A stretch of DNA of 64,000 nucleotides, taken from contig NZ_CP013940.1 in NCBI RefSeq assembly GCF_001277215.2, positions 2,232,001 to 2,296,000 on the forward strand, given 5' to 3'. Origin of the DNA: Cronobacter malonaticus LMG 23826. GTDB taxonomy: Bacteria > Pseudomonadota > Gammaproteobacteria > Enterobacterales > Enterobacteriaceae. The translations under genes were made by a program, and so were the position numbers. Below, piece by piece: positions 17,815 through 27,709 of this stretch. The notes beneath the pieces are model-generated. The model saw nothing but the letters and a program-made list of their open reading frames with translations, searched no databases and was not told the DNA's origin. Each line of letters begins with the position of its first letter. Positions within the stretch are counted from its first letter, which is position 1.

Positions 17815-19962
17815 TTAACCCTGCGCCGACTCCCGCAGCCGGGTTTTCAGGGCGTTGTACTCGTCAATCACATACTGCTCGGCGGCATGCTGATCCGCTA
17901 TCGGCTCGACCCGCACGGCGCAATATTTATACTCCGGCGTTTTTGTGATCGGGCTTAGGTTCTCCGCCACCAGCTCGTTACAGGCGCCGATCCACCACTG
18001 GTACGTCATGTAGACCGCCCCTCTGTTTGGCCTGTCGCTCACCTGCGCGCGGGTGATCACTTTGCCCTTGCGCGACACCACCCACACCAGCGCTTCATCT
18101 TCGATGCCGAGGCGTTTTGCGTCGGCGCTGTTGATTTGCGCGTAGCCAGGTTCATCCGCCAGCGCCGCCAGCGCGGCGCAGTTGCCGGTCATCGAGCGGC
18201 AGGAGTAGTGCCCCACTTCGCGTACCGTGGAGAGCACCAGTGGATACTCCTCGTTCACCCGGTCGAGCGGCGGCGCCCAGTCGCAGGTGAAGAACTGCCC
18301 GAGCCCGTTCGGCGTGGAGAATTCCTTCTCAAACAGGTAATCGGTGCCCTGATCGGCCTCTGATTCATCACGGCACGGCCACTGGATGTAGCCAAGCTCA
18401 CCCATTTTCTCGTAGGTGGCACCATAAAAATCCGGGCACAGCGCGCGCAGCTCATCCCAGATCTGTTTGGTGTTGTCGTAATGCATCGGATAGCCCATCC
18501 GGGTGGCGATCTCGCTGATGATCTGCCAGTCGGTTTTCAGATCCCACTTCGGCTCTACCGCTTTAAAGAAACGCTGAAAGCCGCGATCCGCCGCCGTGTA
18601 GACCCCTTCATGCTCGCCCCAGGAGGTGGAAGGCAAAATCACGTCCGCCGCCGCCGCGGTTTTGGTCATGAAGATGTCCTGCACAATCACCAGTTCCAGC
18701 GTCTCAAACGCCTGGCGCACCGCCGAGAGCTCGGCATCGGTTTGCAGCGGATCTTCGCCCATGATGTACGCGGCGCGCACTTCGCCATGCGCCGCGCGGT
18801 GCGGCAATTCGCTGATGCGATAACCGGTATGCGCAGGCAGCGACGGCACGCCCCAGGCTTTGGCGAACTTCTCGCGGTGTTCCGGGAATTTCACATACTG
18901 ATAGCCTGGATAGGTATCCGGCAGCGCGCCCATGTCGCACGCGCCCTGTACGTTATTCTGCCCGCGCACCGGGTTGACGCCCGCGCTCGGCTTGCCAAGG
19001 TTACCCGTCAGCAGCGCGAGGCTGGTCAGCGAACGCACCGTTTCGACGCCCTGGTAAAACTGCGTCACGCCCATGCCCCAGAGGATCGCCGCACGTTCCG
19101 CGCGGGCGTACATCCGCGCCGCTTCGCGGATCTCCTCAGCGCTGACGCCGGTGATGGCTTCCACCGACTCCGGCGTATAGCCTTCAACGATTTTGCAGTA
19201 CTCTTCAAAACCTTCGGTACGCGACGACACAAAGGCGTGATCCCAGAGATCTTCTTCGATAATCACGTGCCCCATCGCGTTCAGCAGCGCGATGTTGGAG
19301 CCGTTTTTCAGCGCCAGATGCATATCCGCAATCCGCGCGGTTTCGATTTTCCGCGGGTCGCAGACGATAATTTTCGCCCCGTTTTTCTTCGCTTTGATCA
19401 CGCGATTAGCGACGATCGGATGCGAATCCGCCGGGTTGTACCCAAATACAAAGACTAAATCGGTATTTTCAATGCCAGTGATGGAGTTGCTCATGGCGCC
19501 GTTACCGACCGACTGGTGCAGACCTGCAACCGAGGGGCCGTGTCAGACGCGCGCGCAGCAATCGACGTTATTCGTGCCGATCGCCGCGCGGGCAAATTTT
19601 TGCATCACATAGTTGGTTTCGTTGCCGGTACCGCGTGAGGAGCCGGTCGTCATGATGGCATCCGGCCCATATTTGGCTTTGATGTCGCCAAGGCGCTGCG
19701 CCACATAATCCAGCGCTTCCTCCCAGGACACCGCTTCCAGCCGGCCGCCGCGGCTGCGGCGGATCATTGGCGTTTTCAGGCGCGGGGTGAGGATCTGGGT
19801 ATCATTAATAAAATCCCAGCCGTAATAGCCTTTCAGGCATAAATCGCCCTGATTGGTTTTCCCCATTGCCGCTTCCGCCTTAACGACCTTGCCGTTATCG
19901 ACGATCAGGTTGATTTTGCAACCCGACGCGCAATAGGGGCAAACCGTAACGACTTTTTTCAT
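17815..19962 (-). CDS. fdhF: Formate dehydrogenase H, selenocysteine type
   Basis: 715 residues if the in-frame TGA at 19543-19545 is read as selenocysteine, the same length as E. coli FdhF. Ordinary translation splits it into 139- and 559-residue halves. FDH-H oxidises formate to CO2 as the first step of formate hydrogenlyase, facing the cytoplasm. Cys8, Cys11, Cys15 and Cys42 bind the [4Fe-4S] cluster, Lys44 is present, and NVDCCARV-U140-HGPSVAG matches the active site. The molybdopterin-binding C-terminus ([34 protein letters not shown]) is intact. The start at 19962 has GGAG eight bases upstream. It is monocistronic: a sigma-54 promoter at 20008-20022 and a terminator at 17784 flank it. 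A Cys paralogue lies 3.5 kb away. Confidence 0.96.
19505..19545 (-). promoter_or_regulatory. Selenocysteine codon and bacterial SECIS element of fdhF
   Basis: The UGA occupies 19543-19545. The next ~38 bases on the minus strand form the SECIS hairpin, including GGTTGCAGGTCTGCACC, which agrees with the SelB-binding apical loop of E. coli fdhF. The lower stem pairs CACGGCCCCTCGG with the distal CAGTCGGTCGG region imperfectly, as in E. coli. This is direct evidence for UGA recoding; selA, selB and selC are not in the window. Confidence 0.93.
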
Positions 19963-20007
19963 CGGTCATGCTCCAGAGTTAACTGCGTAAAGAGTGGAGC
20001 GGATAAT

Positions 20008-20022
20008 GCAGAAAGCGTGCCA
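20008..20022 (-). promoter_or_regulatory. Sigma-54 (-24/-12) promoter of fdhF
   Basis: Minus-strand TGGCACG-CTTT-CTGC, with GG and GC separated by ten bases. Transcription should start near 19996, giving a leader of about 34 bases before the fdhF ATG. Confidence 0.85.
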
Positions 20023-20075
20023 GCTACCAGAATGCAGGCCGCACGCGGGATGAAGAGGAAAATCACTGTCGAGGG

Positions 20076-20112
20076 CGCGCCTTTCGTCAAAAGTGACGTG
20101 ACGAAAGGCGCG
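20076..20112. promoter_or_regulatory. 14-bp inverted repeat between the NiCoT gene and fdhF
   Basis: CGCGCCTTTCGTCA (20076-20089) and its exact complement TGACGAAAGGCGCG (20099-20112) flank nine bases. It starts seven bases past the stop of the nickel permease, so it may act as a terminator, but no T tract follows. It is also about 80-115 bases upstream of the predicted fdhF start, where the FhlA activator site lies in E. coli. It shares AAAAGTGACG with the sequence before hycB (34708-34717). I cannot decide between the two roles. Confidence 0.5.
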
Positions 20113-20119
20113 TGGCGGG

Positions 20120-21142
20120 TTAGCGCGCAGGCAGCGCGTCGTAGCCTTTCAGGCGGTAGTTCAGAATCGACAGCGCCCAGCAGGCGATAAACAAACCGAC
20201 CACTATAAACCCGGCGTTGCCGAGATTATCGTTCACGCCGGCCACCCAATCCCAGAGACCGCCGGAAAGACCGAATTTATCCATCAGCAGCCCCAGCGCC
20301 TCCAGCCCGCCGATAAACAGCGCCACCACCACCGACGTGCCGGTAATGGTCATGTTGTAGTAGAGCTTGCGCTGCGGCTTGCTGAAAGCCCAGCCATACG
20401 CGCCCACCATCACCAGGTTGTCGAGCGTGTCGATAAGCGCCATTCCGCTGGTAAAGAGCGCCGGGAAGACCAGAATCGACCAGACCGACATGCCGTTTGA
20501 CGCGCCCGCCGCCGAAATGCCCAGCACGCCGATCTCGGTGGCGGTGTCAAAGCCGAGCCCAAAGAGAAAACCGACCAGATACATATGCCAGCTTTTGCTC
20601 ACCAGCCGGAAGGTGGCGCGAAACAGCCAGCTCATCGGCCCGCCTGCGGTCACGCTATCTGCGGGCATATTCAGCGGCTCGCCGCGTTTTAAGCGGCTAA
20701 AGCTGCGCCAGATACCACGCAGGATAACCAGATTCACCAGCGCCATCGCCAGCAGAAACACCGCCGAGACGGTGGTGCCAATCACGCCGCCCACCTCATG
20801 AAACCAGGCCATATCTTCTTTTACCGCTGCGGCGGTCGCGGCAATGGCGACGGACGCCAGCACCACGATGCTGGAGTGACCGAGCGAAAACCACGCCCCG
20901 ACGCCACACGGGCGTTTACCCTGCTGCATCATTTTACGCGTGACGTTATCGATGGCGGCGATATGGTCGGCGTCCACCGCGTGGCGCAGGCCGTAACCCC
21001 AGGCGAGCAGGCTCGCGGCCATCAGCGCGGTAGTGTCGCGAAACGCACAAAACGCCCAGATCCAGGCGGCCAGGTTGGCAAGGCCGAGCGCGGCTACCAG
21101 GGCCAGCGCGCGGGGTGGAAGATTACGCAATTGAGTCAGCAT
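20120..21142 (-). CDS. Nickel/cobalt permease, NiCoT (HoxN/NixA) family
   Basis: 340 residues with about eight hydrophobic segments. The signature [14 protein letters not shown] (H-x4-DH, residues about 53-66) is the metal-selectivity motif of NiCoT permeases. [15 protein letters not shown] and [16 protein letters not shown] are the other two family motifs. It imports Ni2+, needed for the [NiFe] centre of HycE. It overlaps the hypF stop by seven bases, so it belongs to the hydN-fdhF-hypF transcript. E. coli uses NikABCDE for this purpose and has no NiCoT here. No nickel-repressor site is visible. Confidence 0.9.
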   Translation of the reverse strand: MLTQLRNLPPRALALVAALGLANLAAWIWAFCAFRDTTALMAASLLAWGYGLRHAVDADHIAAIDNVTRKMMQQGKRPCGVGAWFSLGHSSIVVLASVAIAATAAAVKEDMAWFHEVGGVIGTTVSAVFLLAMALVNLVILRGIWRSFSRLKRGEPLNMPADSVTAGGPMSWLFRATFRLVSKSWHMYLVGFLFGLGFDTATEIGVLGISAAGASNGMSVWSILVFPALFTSGMALIDTLDNLVMVGAYGWAFSKPQRKLYYNMTITGTSVVVALFIGGLEALGLLMDKFGLSGGLWDWVAGVNDNLGNAGFIVVGLFIACWALSILNYRLKGYDALPAR

Positions 21143-23382
21143 GACGTCGTTCCTGTAAGTGATGAAAACGTGGCGGCGGCAATCGCCGCCTGGCCGAACG
21201 CCACCGCGCCGTCGCCCGCGGGCAACGTCTGCGGCAGCAGCAGCCGAAAATCGTGAAGGTAAAACGCGAGCCGTTCGCGCAGAAGCTGGTTATGCAGTAC
21301 CCCGCCGCCACAGGCGATGGTGTGGATGCCGCGCGCGCTGGCGTGACGCCGCGCCATGGTTGCGAGGCCGCAGGCGAGCGCGTCGTGAAACGCCCAGGCG
21401 CGGGCACCCGATGGCGCGTCAAATGCCAGCAGACTGGCCCAGAAGGCGGGCATGTCGAAAGCATTGCCGTTAAGTGACAATGTCACAGAATGCGCTACCG
21501 GGCCGTGACGCAGCGCCAGCGCTTCCAGGCGGCAGGCCGCCTCGCCTTCATAGCTTTGCGCGTCCGGCACCACGCCGAGCATTGCCGCCACGGCGTCAAA
21601 CAAACGCCCGGTCGATGACGCGAGCGGCGCATTAATGCCGCGCGCCATCGCGCGCGTAAGCGGCATCCAGGGTTTAGCGAGAAGCCCGGCGGCCTGCGGG
21701 AGCGTTTGCCACTGCGGCACAAACGCCTGCCACTGTGCGAGCCAGTTACGCCACGGCTGACGCGCCGCGAGGTCACCGCCCGGCAGCGCCACCGCAGGCA
21801 GGCCGCCGAGCCGTTCGCAGCGGTCATAATCCACCAGCAAACACTCGCCGCCCCACAGCGCGCCGCCCTCGCCCATGCCAATGCCGTCCAGCGCCAGCGC
21901 AATGACAGCGCCGCCGTCGCGCGGCCAGCGGTGCTCGGCAAGGCAGGCGGCGATATGCGCATGGTGATGCAGAACGCGCTTCACCGGCAGCCCCATCGCC
22001 TCACCGATCGCGGTGCTGCGATACCCCGGATGAGCGTCCACCACCACCTGCTGCGGGTGAAAATCGTAAATGTCGCGAAACAGCGCCAGCGCCGTGCGCC
22101 ACTGCGCTTCGGTCTGCGCGTCGCTGAGATCGCCCAGATGCTGGCTCAGCACCGCCTCGCCGCCGCGCGCGAGACAAAAGGTGTTTTTGAGATCGGCCCC
22201 GAGGCAGAGCGTGGCGGGGATATCGGCAAAGCCCGGCGGCAGCGGGATGGCGTCCGGCACAAAGCCGCGCGCCCGGCGCAGCATCTCGCCGCCGGGTCGC
22301 ATCACCGAATCATCCATCCGTTGCAGGATGTCGCGGTTATGCAGCAAAAAGCCGTCGGCAACCTCCCCGAGCTGCGAGAGCGCCTGCGCACTGGTGAGCG
22401 CGGGCGGCTCGCCGCTGCGGTTGCCGGACGTCATCACCAGTGGCCGCTCGACGCCCTGCATCAGCAGGTGCTGGAGCGGGTTCGCAGGCAGCATCACGCC
22501 AGTTTCATTAAGCCCCGGCGCGATGGCCTCGCACAGCGGCGGCAGGTGCGCGTTATTCACCAGCACAATCGGGGCGGCGGGCGTGGTCAGTTGCGCGCGG
22601 GCGTCTTCCGGCAGCCCTTCGGCGTGCGCCAGCATCACCGCAAGCGGTTTTGCCGGGCGATGCTTACGCTCGCGCAGGTGCGCCACGGCGTCAGCGTTTT
22701 GCGCGTCGCAGGCGAGATGAAACCCGCCGATGCCTTTAATGGCGACAATCTGGCCTGCTTTAAGCGCGGCGATGGCGGCCTGCAGCGCCGCCTCTTTTGT
22801 TGCCGTCTGTTCACCGTTCACCCAGCTTAATTGTGGGCCGCACGTCGGGCAGGCTACGGGCTGCGCGTGAAAGCGCCGGTCGGCCGGATCGCGGTATTGC
22901 GCGTCGCACGGCGCGCAGAGCGGAAAACCTGCCATCGCGGTGTTGGGGCGGTCATAAGGCATCGCGCGAATAATGGTAAAGCGCGGGCCGCAGTGGGTGC
23001 AGTTGATAAACGGGTAGCGCCAGCGCGGGTCTGCGGGATCGTTAAGTTCGCGCAGGCATTGCGGGCAGGTGGCGGCGTCCGGGGTGATTTGCGTACGCAT
23101 CGCCCCGCCACCGCTCTCGCGAATGGAAAACGCGTCAGGCCGCCGCGGCCAGCGATACGGCGCGGCGCTGACGCTGTCGATACGGGCGAGCGGCGGGCAG
23201 TGCTGCCACAGCGCGGCGATAAACGCTCCTTCGCCGCCGGTCAGGCGCACTTCCACCCCCGCGCCGTCATTGCAGACGTCGCCGGTAAGCGCTAACCGCT
23301 GCGCCAGTTGCCAGACGAAGGGGCGAAAGCCCACCCCCTGCACCCGGCCCTGAATGCGTAAAATCGTACCGTTAAAGGTCAT
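21136..23382 (-). CDS. hypF: Carbamoyltransferase HypF ([NiFe] hydrogenase maturation)
   Basis: 748 residues from the ATG at 23382 (E. coli 750); a longer frame to 23535 lacks family sequence. HypF converts carbamoyl phosphate to the CN ligands of the hydrogenase iron and hands them to HypE. Domains in order: acylphosphatase ([18 protein letters not shown]), two zinc fingers ([36 protein letters not shown]), a YrdC-like domain ([22 protein letters not shown]) and a Kae1-like domain ([28 protein letters not shown]). It lies 44 bases after the Cys-type fdhF. In E. coli hypF directly follows hydN; here fdhF is inserted between them. Confidence 0.96.
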   Translation of the reverse strand: MTFNGTILRIQGRVQGVGFRPFVWQLAQRLALTGDVCNDGAGVEVRLTGGEGAFIAALWQHCPPLARIDSVSAAPYRWPRRPDAFSIRESGGGAMRTQITPDAATCPQCLRELNDPADPRWRYPFINCTHCGPRFTIIRAMPYDRPNTAMAGFPLCAPCDAQYRDPADRRFHAQPVACPTCGPQLSWVNGEQTATKEAALQAAIAALKAGQIVAIKGIGGFHLACDAQNADAVAHLRERKHRPAKPLAVMLAHAEGLPEDARAQLTTPAAPIVLVNNAHLPPLCEAIAPGLNETGVMLPANPLQHLLMQGVERPLVMTSGNRSGEPPALTSAQALSQLGEVADGFLLHNRDILQRMDDSVMRPGGEMLRRARGFVPDAIPLPPGFADIPATLCLGADLKNTFCLARGGEAVLSQHLGDLSDAQTEAQWRTALALFRDIYDFHPQQVVVDAHPGYRSTAIGEAMGLPVKRVLHHHAHIAACLAEHRWPRDGGAVIALALDGIGMGEGGALWGGECLLVDYDRCERLGGLPAVALPGGDLAARQPWRNWLAQWQAFVPQWQTLPQAAGLLAKPWMPLTRAMARGINAPLASSTGRLFDAVAAMLGVVPDAQSYEGEAACRLEALALRHGPVAHSVTLSLNGNAFDMPAFWASLLAFDAPSGARAWAFHDALACGLATMARRHASARGIHTIACGGGVLHNQLLRERLAFYLHDFRLLLPQTLPAGDGAVAFGQAAIAAATFSSLTGTTSC

Positions 23383-23426
23383 CGTCTCGTCGAAAACGCG
23401 CGGGCGCGAGGCCCGCGCAGGCTGAG

Positions 23427-25577
23427 CTATACCGCGGCGGCGTCGCGCAGGCGCGCCTTCATGCTGGTATAAGTGGTCTGGACATAGGCTTCGGCCTCGC
23501 GCTGATCGGCGATAGCCTCGACATTCACCGCGCAATATTTGGTTTCCGGCGTTTTGGAGACCGGGTCGAGATTATCCTGGGTGAGCTCGTTGCACGCGCC
23601 GATCCACCACTGGTAGGTCATGTAGACCGCGCCGGGGTTGATGCGCTCGCTGACGTCAGCACGGCTGATCACCCGCCCGCGACGGGAGTTCACCCACACC
23701 AGCTGGCCGTCCCGCACGCCGAGGCGTTCCGCGTCCTGCGGGTGCATCTGCACGCGGCCCGGCTCGTCGGCGAGCGTTTGCAGCGCCGCGCAGTTGCCGG
23801 TCATCGAGCGGCAGGAGTAGTGCCCCACTTCGCGCACGGTACAGAGCACCAGCGGGTAGTCGGCGTCCGGCTGTTCCGCCGGGGCGCGCCACGTGGCGGC
23901 GAAAAGCTGGCCTTTGCCGGTCGGCGTATCGAAGTGATTCCCGGCGTAAAGATACGGCGTGCCGGGGTGATCCAGCGTCGGGCATGGCCACTGCACGTGT
24001 CCCATGTCGCCCATTTTCTGATACGTCACGCCGTAGAAGAGCGGGCAGAGTTCGCGCATTTCGTCCCAGATCTGCTGGTTGTTGTCGTAATGCATCGGGT
24101 AGTCCATCGCGGTGGCGATAAGGCTGATGATCTCCCAGTCGCGTTTGACGTTGTATTTAGGTTCTACCGCCGCCTCGAAGCGCTGGAAACCGCGGTCGGC
24201 GCAGGTAAAGACGCCGCCATGTTCGCCCCAGGAGGTGGCGGGCAGCAGAACGTCCGCCACTTCGGCGGTTTTGGTCATAAAGATGTCCTGCACCACCACA
24301 AAATCGAGCGCGTCGAAGCCCTGACGGACCAGGCCGAGATCGGCTTCGGTCTGGAGCGGATCTTCGCCCATGATGTAGTAGGCTTTGACTTTGCCTTCGA
24401 GCGCCAGGTGCGGCACCTCGGTGATGCGCACGCCGATTTTGTCGTCCATCACGGCCGGATCGATGCCCCAGGCGCGCGCGAATTTTTCGCGCACCGCCGC
24501 GTCTTCGACATCCTGATAGCCGGGGAACTGGTTTGGCAGCACGCCCATATCGCACGCGCCCTGCACGTTGTTCTGGCCGCGCACCGGGCCGACGCCGACA
24601 TGCTCGCGCCCGAGATTACCGGTGAGCAGCGCCAGGCTTGAGAGCCCTTTGACGACATCCACCGCCTGGCCGAACTGCGTGACGCCCATGCCCCACATAA
24701 TGGTGGCGGATGGCGCGGCGGCGAAGGTGCGCATCGCCTGGCGGATCTGCTGCGCGCTGACGCCGGTGAGATGCTCAACGGCTTCCGGCGCGTAATCTTT
24801 TACCGTCTCGCGGTAGGCGTCCAGCCCTTCGGTGTAGCGCGCCACATACTCTTTGTCATACAGCGCTTCTTCGAGCAGCACGTAACCAAAGGCGTTGACC
24901 AGCGCCATGTTGCAGCCGTTATTGATTTGCAGATGCTGATCGGCGATGCGCGCGGTTTCGATTTTGCGTGGATCGCAGACAATCACCTTCGCGCCATTTT
25001 CTTTGGCTTTCAGCACGCGACGCGCCACGATTGGGTGCGAATCGGCGCAGTTGTAGCCAAACACCAGCAGACATTTGGAGTGTTCAATATCGCCGATGGA
25101 GTTGCTCATCGCGCCGTTGCCCAGCGTCTGCTGAAGCCCCGCCACCGACGGTCCGTGACAGACGCGCGCGCAGCAGTCGACATTATTGGTGTTGAGCACT
25201 GCACGGGCGAATTTCTGCATCACGTAGTTGGTTTCGTTGCCGGTGCCGCGGGAGGAGCCGGTGGTCATGATGGCGCGCGGGCCGTACTGCTTTTTGATGG
25301 CCGAGAGACGCTCTGCGGTGTAGCGAATGGCTTCATCCCAGGAGACCACCTGCAACGCGCCGCCTTTCTGGTAGCGGATCATCGGCTGGGTGAGGCGCGG
25401 CGTCAGAAGCTGGGTATCGTTTAAGAAATCCCAGCCGTAATAACCTTTCAGGCAGAGCTGGTTCTGGTTGGTGACGCCTTCGGCGGCCTCGGCGCGAACG
25501 ATTTTATTGTTATCCACGACGAGCTTGAGTTTGCAGCCCGCACCGCAGTACGGACAGACGCTGGTGATTTTTTTCAT
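23427..25577 (-). CDS. fdhF: Formate dehydrogenase H paralogue, cysteine type
   Basis: 716 residues, collinear with the Sec enzyme nearby. At position 140 the active-site residue is Cys (TGT, 25158-25160) in [16 protein letters not shown]; no UGA is present and the SECIS apical sequence is not conserved. Cys8, Cys11, Cys15, Cys42 and Lys44 are all kept, as are [17 protein letters not shown] and the molybdopterin C-terminus, so it should be a working selenium-independent FDH-H. I use the ATG at 25577 ([15 protein letters not shown]), preceded by AGGT at nine bases; the frame upstream to 26006 is a shadow of hydN. It sits between hydN and hypF, 34 and 44 bases away, so it is cotranscribed with them. 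Cys FDHs generally have lower turnover than Sec forms. Confidence 0.95.
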   Translation of the reverse strand: MKKITSVCPYCGAGCKLKLVVDNNKIVRAEAAEGVTNQNQLCLKGYYGWDFLNDTQLLTPRLTQPMIRYQKGGALQVVSWDEAIRYTAERLSAIKKQYGPRAIMTTGSSRGTGNETNYVMQKFARAVLNTNNVDCCARVCHGPSVAGLQQTLGNGAMSNSIGDIEHSKCLLVFGYNCADSHPIVARRVLKAKENGAKVIVCDPRKIETARIADQHLQINNGCNMALVNAFGYVLLEEALYDKEYVARYTEGLDAYRETVKDYAPEAVEHLTGVSAQQIRQAMRTFAAAPSATIMWGMGVTQFGQAVDVVKGLSSLALLTGNLGREHVGVGPVRGQNNVQGACDMGVLPNQFPGYQDVEDAAVREKFARAWGIDPAVMDDKIGVRITEVPHLALEGKVKAYYIMGEDPLQTEADLGLVRQGFDALDFVVVQDIFMTKTAEVADVLLPATSWGEHGGVFTCADRGFQRFEAAVEPKYNVKRDWEIISLIATAMDYPMHYDNNQQIWDEMRELCPLFYGVTYQKMGDMGHVQWPCPTLDHPGTPYLYAGNHFDTPTGKGQLFAATWRAPAEQPDADYPLVLCTVREVGHYSCRSMTGNCAALQTLADEPGRVQMHPQDAERLGVRDGQLVWVNSRRGRVISRADVSERINPGAVYMTYQWWIGACNELTQDNLDPVSKTPETKYCAVNVEAIADQREAEAYVQTTYTSMKARLRDAAAV

Positions 25578-25611
25578 CAGTAACAGACCTGTTAAAAGTG
25601 AAATCGGCGGC

Positions 25612-26157
25612 TTAAAAAGCCAGGGATGAGAGGCCATCGAGCGCGGCGCGGCGGCGGCGTTCGGCGCTGAGCGCTTCCAGGCGGTTGCGATCGATGCAGA
25701 CGATGGCGTTAGTCGGGCACGCTTCAATGCAGGCCGGGCCTTCGGCGTGGTGATGGCAGAGATCGCATTTGTTGGCTTCGGCTTTCTCGGCCAGCACGTT
25801 GAGCCCAGCGCCGCTGTTACGCACGACCGGGCGCACCACGACTTCCATCGCGCCGTACGGGCACGCCACCACGCAGGTTTTGCAGCCGATGCAGCGCTGC
25901 TGGTGGACGTGGACAAAATCATTGTCGCGGGTGATCGCACCATTCGGGCAGACGCTGGCGCACGGCGCGTCTTCACACTGGCGGCACATGGTGGCGGTAG
26001 AGACATTCACGCCCTTGACGACATGAATACGCGGCAGAAAGGTTTGCGGGGTGAGCGCGGCGCAGTCCTGGTTTTCCTGGTGCGATACCACGCACGCCAC
26101 CTCACAAGTGCGGCATCCTATACATTTACTTGAATCAGCAATGATGAAGCGGTTCAT
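25612..26157 (-). CDS. hydN: Electron-transport protein HydN (4x[4Fe-4S] ferredoxin)
   Basis: 181 residues from the ATG at 26157 (MNRFIIADSSKCIGC); a second ATG sits one codon upstream. Four cysteine clusters of the polyferredoxin type are visible: CIGCRTCEVAC, CRQCEDAPCASVCP, CIGCKTCVVACP and CDLCHHHAEGPACIEACP. HydN is a close relative of HycB and is needed for full FDH-H activity in E. coli. First gene of the operon hydN-fdhF(Cys)-hypF-NiCoT. Confidence 0.94.
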   Translation of the reverse strand: MNRFIIADSSKCIGCRTCEVACVVSHQENQDCAALTPQTFLPRIHVVKGVNVSTATMCRQCEDAPCASVCPNGAITRDNDFVHVHQQRCIGCKTCVVACPYGAMEVVVRPVVRNSGAGLNVLAEKAEANKCDLCHHHAEGPACIEACPTNAIVCIDRNRLEALSAERRRRAALDGLSSLAF

Positions 26158-26194
26158 CATGATCTCCGGCTGTGGGTTGAACCCACTCGCTAAT

Positions 26195-26276
26195 ACACGA
26201 TCCGTGCCAGATTTTAATTAACTGATTTAAAATGATTTTATTTTTGAGAGGTATTTTACGGGAGGTGTCATCGACA
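26195..26276 (-). promoter_or_regulatory. Probable sigma-54 promoter and FhlA site of hydN
   Basis: On the minus strand TGGCACG-GATC-GTGT lies at 26195-26209. The -24 part is perfect, but the -12 has GT instead of GC. About 60 bases further upstream TGTCATCGACA (26266-26276) contains the TGTC/GACA half-sites also found before hypA. Position fits activation by FhlA. Confidence 0.55.
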
Positions 26277-26310
26277 TTTATGACGATGAAACTGACGGAT
26301 TTAAGGCAAC

Positions 26311-26335
26311 AAAAAAGCGGGTTTCATAACCCGCT
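26311..26335 (-). terminator. Intrinsic terminator after glgS
   Basis: Minus strand AAGCGGGTT-ATGA-AACCCGCTT followed by TTTT, 25 bases past the glgS stop. It should also shield the hydN promoter from readthrough. Confidence 0.85.
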
Positions 26336-26359
26336 TCATCGGTCATACATTTTACAACG

Positions 26360-26581
26360 TTACGCGCACAGATCTGTTTCATTGCGGGCGGCGCTGATGG
26401 TCAGTTGCAGCCCTTGTTTACGGTAGTGGTTGTAACGTTCACGAAACCAGGCGGACTGCGCCTCGCTCATATTGCCGGTGACGGCGTCGATATCGATACG
26501 GCGTCCTTCTCCATTCATACGGGCAAAACTGCTCGCCAGAAAATCAAAGTTCTTGAACGAATAAATATCTTGTCTGTTCAT
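26360..26581 (-). CDS. glgS: Surface composition regulator GlgS (ScoR)
   Basis: 73 residues. NFDFLASSFARMNGEGRRIDIDAVTGNMSEAQSAWFRERY matches E. coli GlgS (NNFDFLARSFARMHAEGR.., VTGNMDEEHRTWF). GlgS is a small two-helix-hairpin protein first linked to glycogen accumulation and later to motility and biofilm control. Start at 26581 with GGAGGG eight bases upstream; longer in-frame ORFs extend into repeat DNA and are not used. Its upstream region (26582-26760) should hold its promoter, but no operator is recognised. Confidence 0.88.
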   Translation of the reverse strand: MNRQDIYSFKNFDFLASSFARMNGEGRRIDIDAVTGNMSEAQSAWFRERYNHYRKQGLQLTISAARNETDLCA

Positions 26582-26764
26582 CAGTTTCTCCCTCCAGTTC
26601 ATCAACTGTATACGATGCTGAACCGCGCTTTTTTTATTCAGAGGATTCCTGGTGGGCGGCAGGCGCTTTCGGAACGTTCTGGTAAGCGGGAGGCGTTGAT
26701 TTATAAGGGTTGAGATGATGAGTGAGCGAGATGAGTCCAGGGGAATTAAAGATGGGGGCGCGAT

Positions 26765-27235
26765 GCCTACCCACCCTACAAAAAACATTCTCACCGTAGG
26801 GCGGGTAAGCGAATGCGCACCCGCCATCCAAAGGCACTCACCTTCACCGTAGGGCGGGTAAGCGCAGCGCACCCGCCATCCCAAAGGCACTCACCTTCGC
26901 CGTAGGGCGGGTAAGCATCGCGCACCCGCCATCCAGTTTTTGATATATCAGGTCGATGAATTCGTTCCGTTCGCCACAACGTCATCTTTATATGGACGCT
27001 TCCCTCACGCGAACGTGCAAAGGGGGCTCGCCGCCGCCCCCTTTGCAATCCCGGCTCCCGGCGGAAATCGGCCCTCAGGGGCCGATTTTTTTTAGCCGGA
27101 GCAAAACCATCTACCTTACCAACTAATTAACACTCGGGGCGGAAAAAACGGTGGGTGCGCGAGGCTTACCCACCCTACAAAAAAACATTCTCACCTTAGG
27201 GCGGGTAAGCATCGCGCACCCGCCATCCCGCCTGA
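26765..27235. repeat. REP-type repeat cluster between glgS and hycI
   Basis: At least five copies of an imperfect palindrome of about 30 bases, consensus GTAGGGCGGGTAAGC followed by GCGCACCCGCC, lie at about 26768-26828 (two arms), 26849-26879, 26901-26932, 27149-27177 (inverted) and 27196-27228. They flank one copy of the structured element at 26951-27093. The copies vary at the hairpin tip (AATGC, GCAGC, ATCGC). They resemble enterobacterial REP/BIME sequences in size and place but differ from the E. coli consensus. No ORF in this stretch is credible. Confidence 0.85.
26951..27093 (+). repeat. Structured repeat element, copy A
   Basis: The plus strand carries a perfect 11-bp hairpin GCAAAGGGGGC/GCCCCCTTTGC (27017-27046), then the spacer AATCCCGGCTCCCGGCGG, then an intrinsic-terminator hairpin ATCGGCCC/GGGGCCGAT ending in eight T (to 27093). 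Upstream, GTTCGCC can pair with GCGAACG. Copy A differs from the others mostly before GTTCGCC. Its transcript would run toward the 3' end of the hyc operon, antisense to it, and end before hycI. Confidence 0.75.
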
Positions 27236-27709
27236 CTACACGCCCTCCTCCACCGCCAGTGCCGTAAACCCGCCGTTGCCGGTCCACTGCGCAAGGCGGT
27301 CATATACGGTGTCGACCGCGCGTTTCACCGGGTCGGTCATCGGGTAATAAAACCCGACAATGTCGGGCTGGATGCCGAGGAAAATCACCTCGCCCACATC
27401 CTCGCGCAGCTGATCCACCAGATAATTCAGCGGCATATTGTGGGTCGTCATCATAAACATCTCTGAAATATCGTCCGGGTCGATGATGCGGATCTCGCCA
27501 GGGTTCAACCCCATCTCGGTGGCATCCACCAGCAACAGACGCTCCGGGCGCAGCTCGCGAATGGCACCAATGTCGTTTTCCGGCGCGCTGCCGCCATCCA
27601 CCAGCACCCACTCGCCCTGCGGCTCGGCGCGGAATTTTTCTGCGAGCAGCGGCCCTGCGCCGTCGTCGCCCATCATGCTGTTCCCGACACACAATAAAAC
27701 GTCAGTCAC
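27236..27709 (-). CDS. hycI: HycE maturation endopeptidase HycI
   Basis: 157 residues (E. coli 156). HycI removes the C-terminal tail of pre-HycE after nickel insertion. LLCVGNSMMGDDGAGPLL holds the metal-ligand Asp16, VDATEMG the second Asp, and TTHNMPL the His, all as in E. coli HycI. Last gene of the hyc operon; it overlaps hycH by eight bases. A REP-type hairpin ends eight bases beyond its stop and may protect the transcript's 3' end. Confidence 0.95.
   Translation of the reverse strand: MTDVLLCVGNSMMGDDGAGPLLAEKFRAEPQGEWVLVDGGSAPENDIGAIRELRPERLLLVDATEMGLNPGEIRIIDPDDISEMFMMTTHNMPLNYLVDQLREDVGEVIFLGIQPDIVGFYYPMTDPVKRAVDTVYDRLAQWTGNGGFTALAVEEGV

Noticed and set aside
17815..19545. fdhF read as two broken genes because of the internal TGA
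   Set aside because: The TGA is at the selenocysteine position and is followed by a SECIS element matching E. coli fdhF; it is recoded, not a mutation.
26951..27093. The structured element considered as ERIC or as a MITE
   Set aside because: Its sequence does not resemble ERIC, and I found no terminal inverted repeats or target-site duplications at the copy edges.
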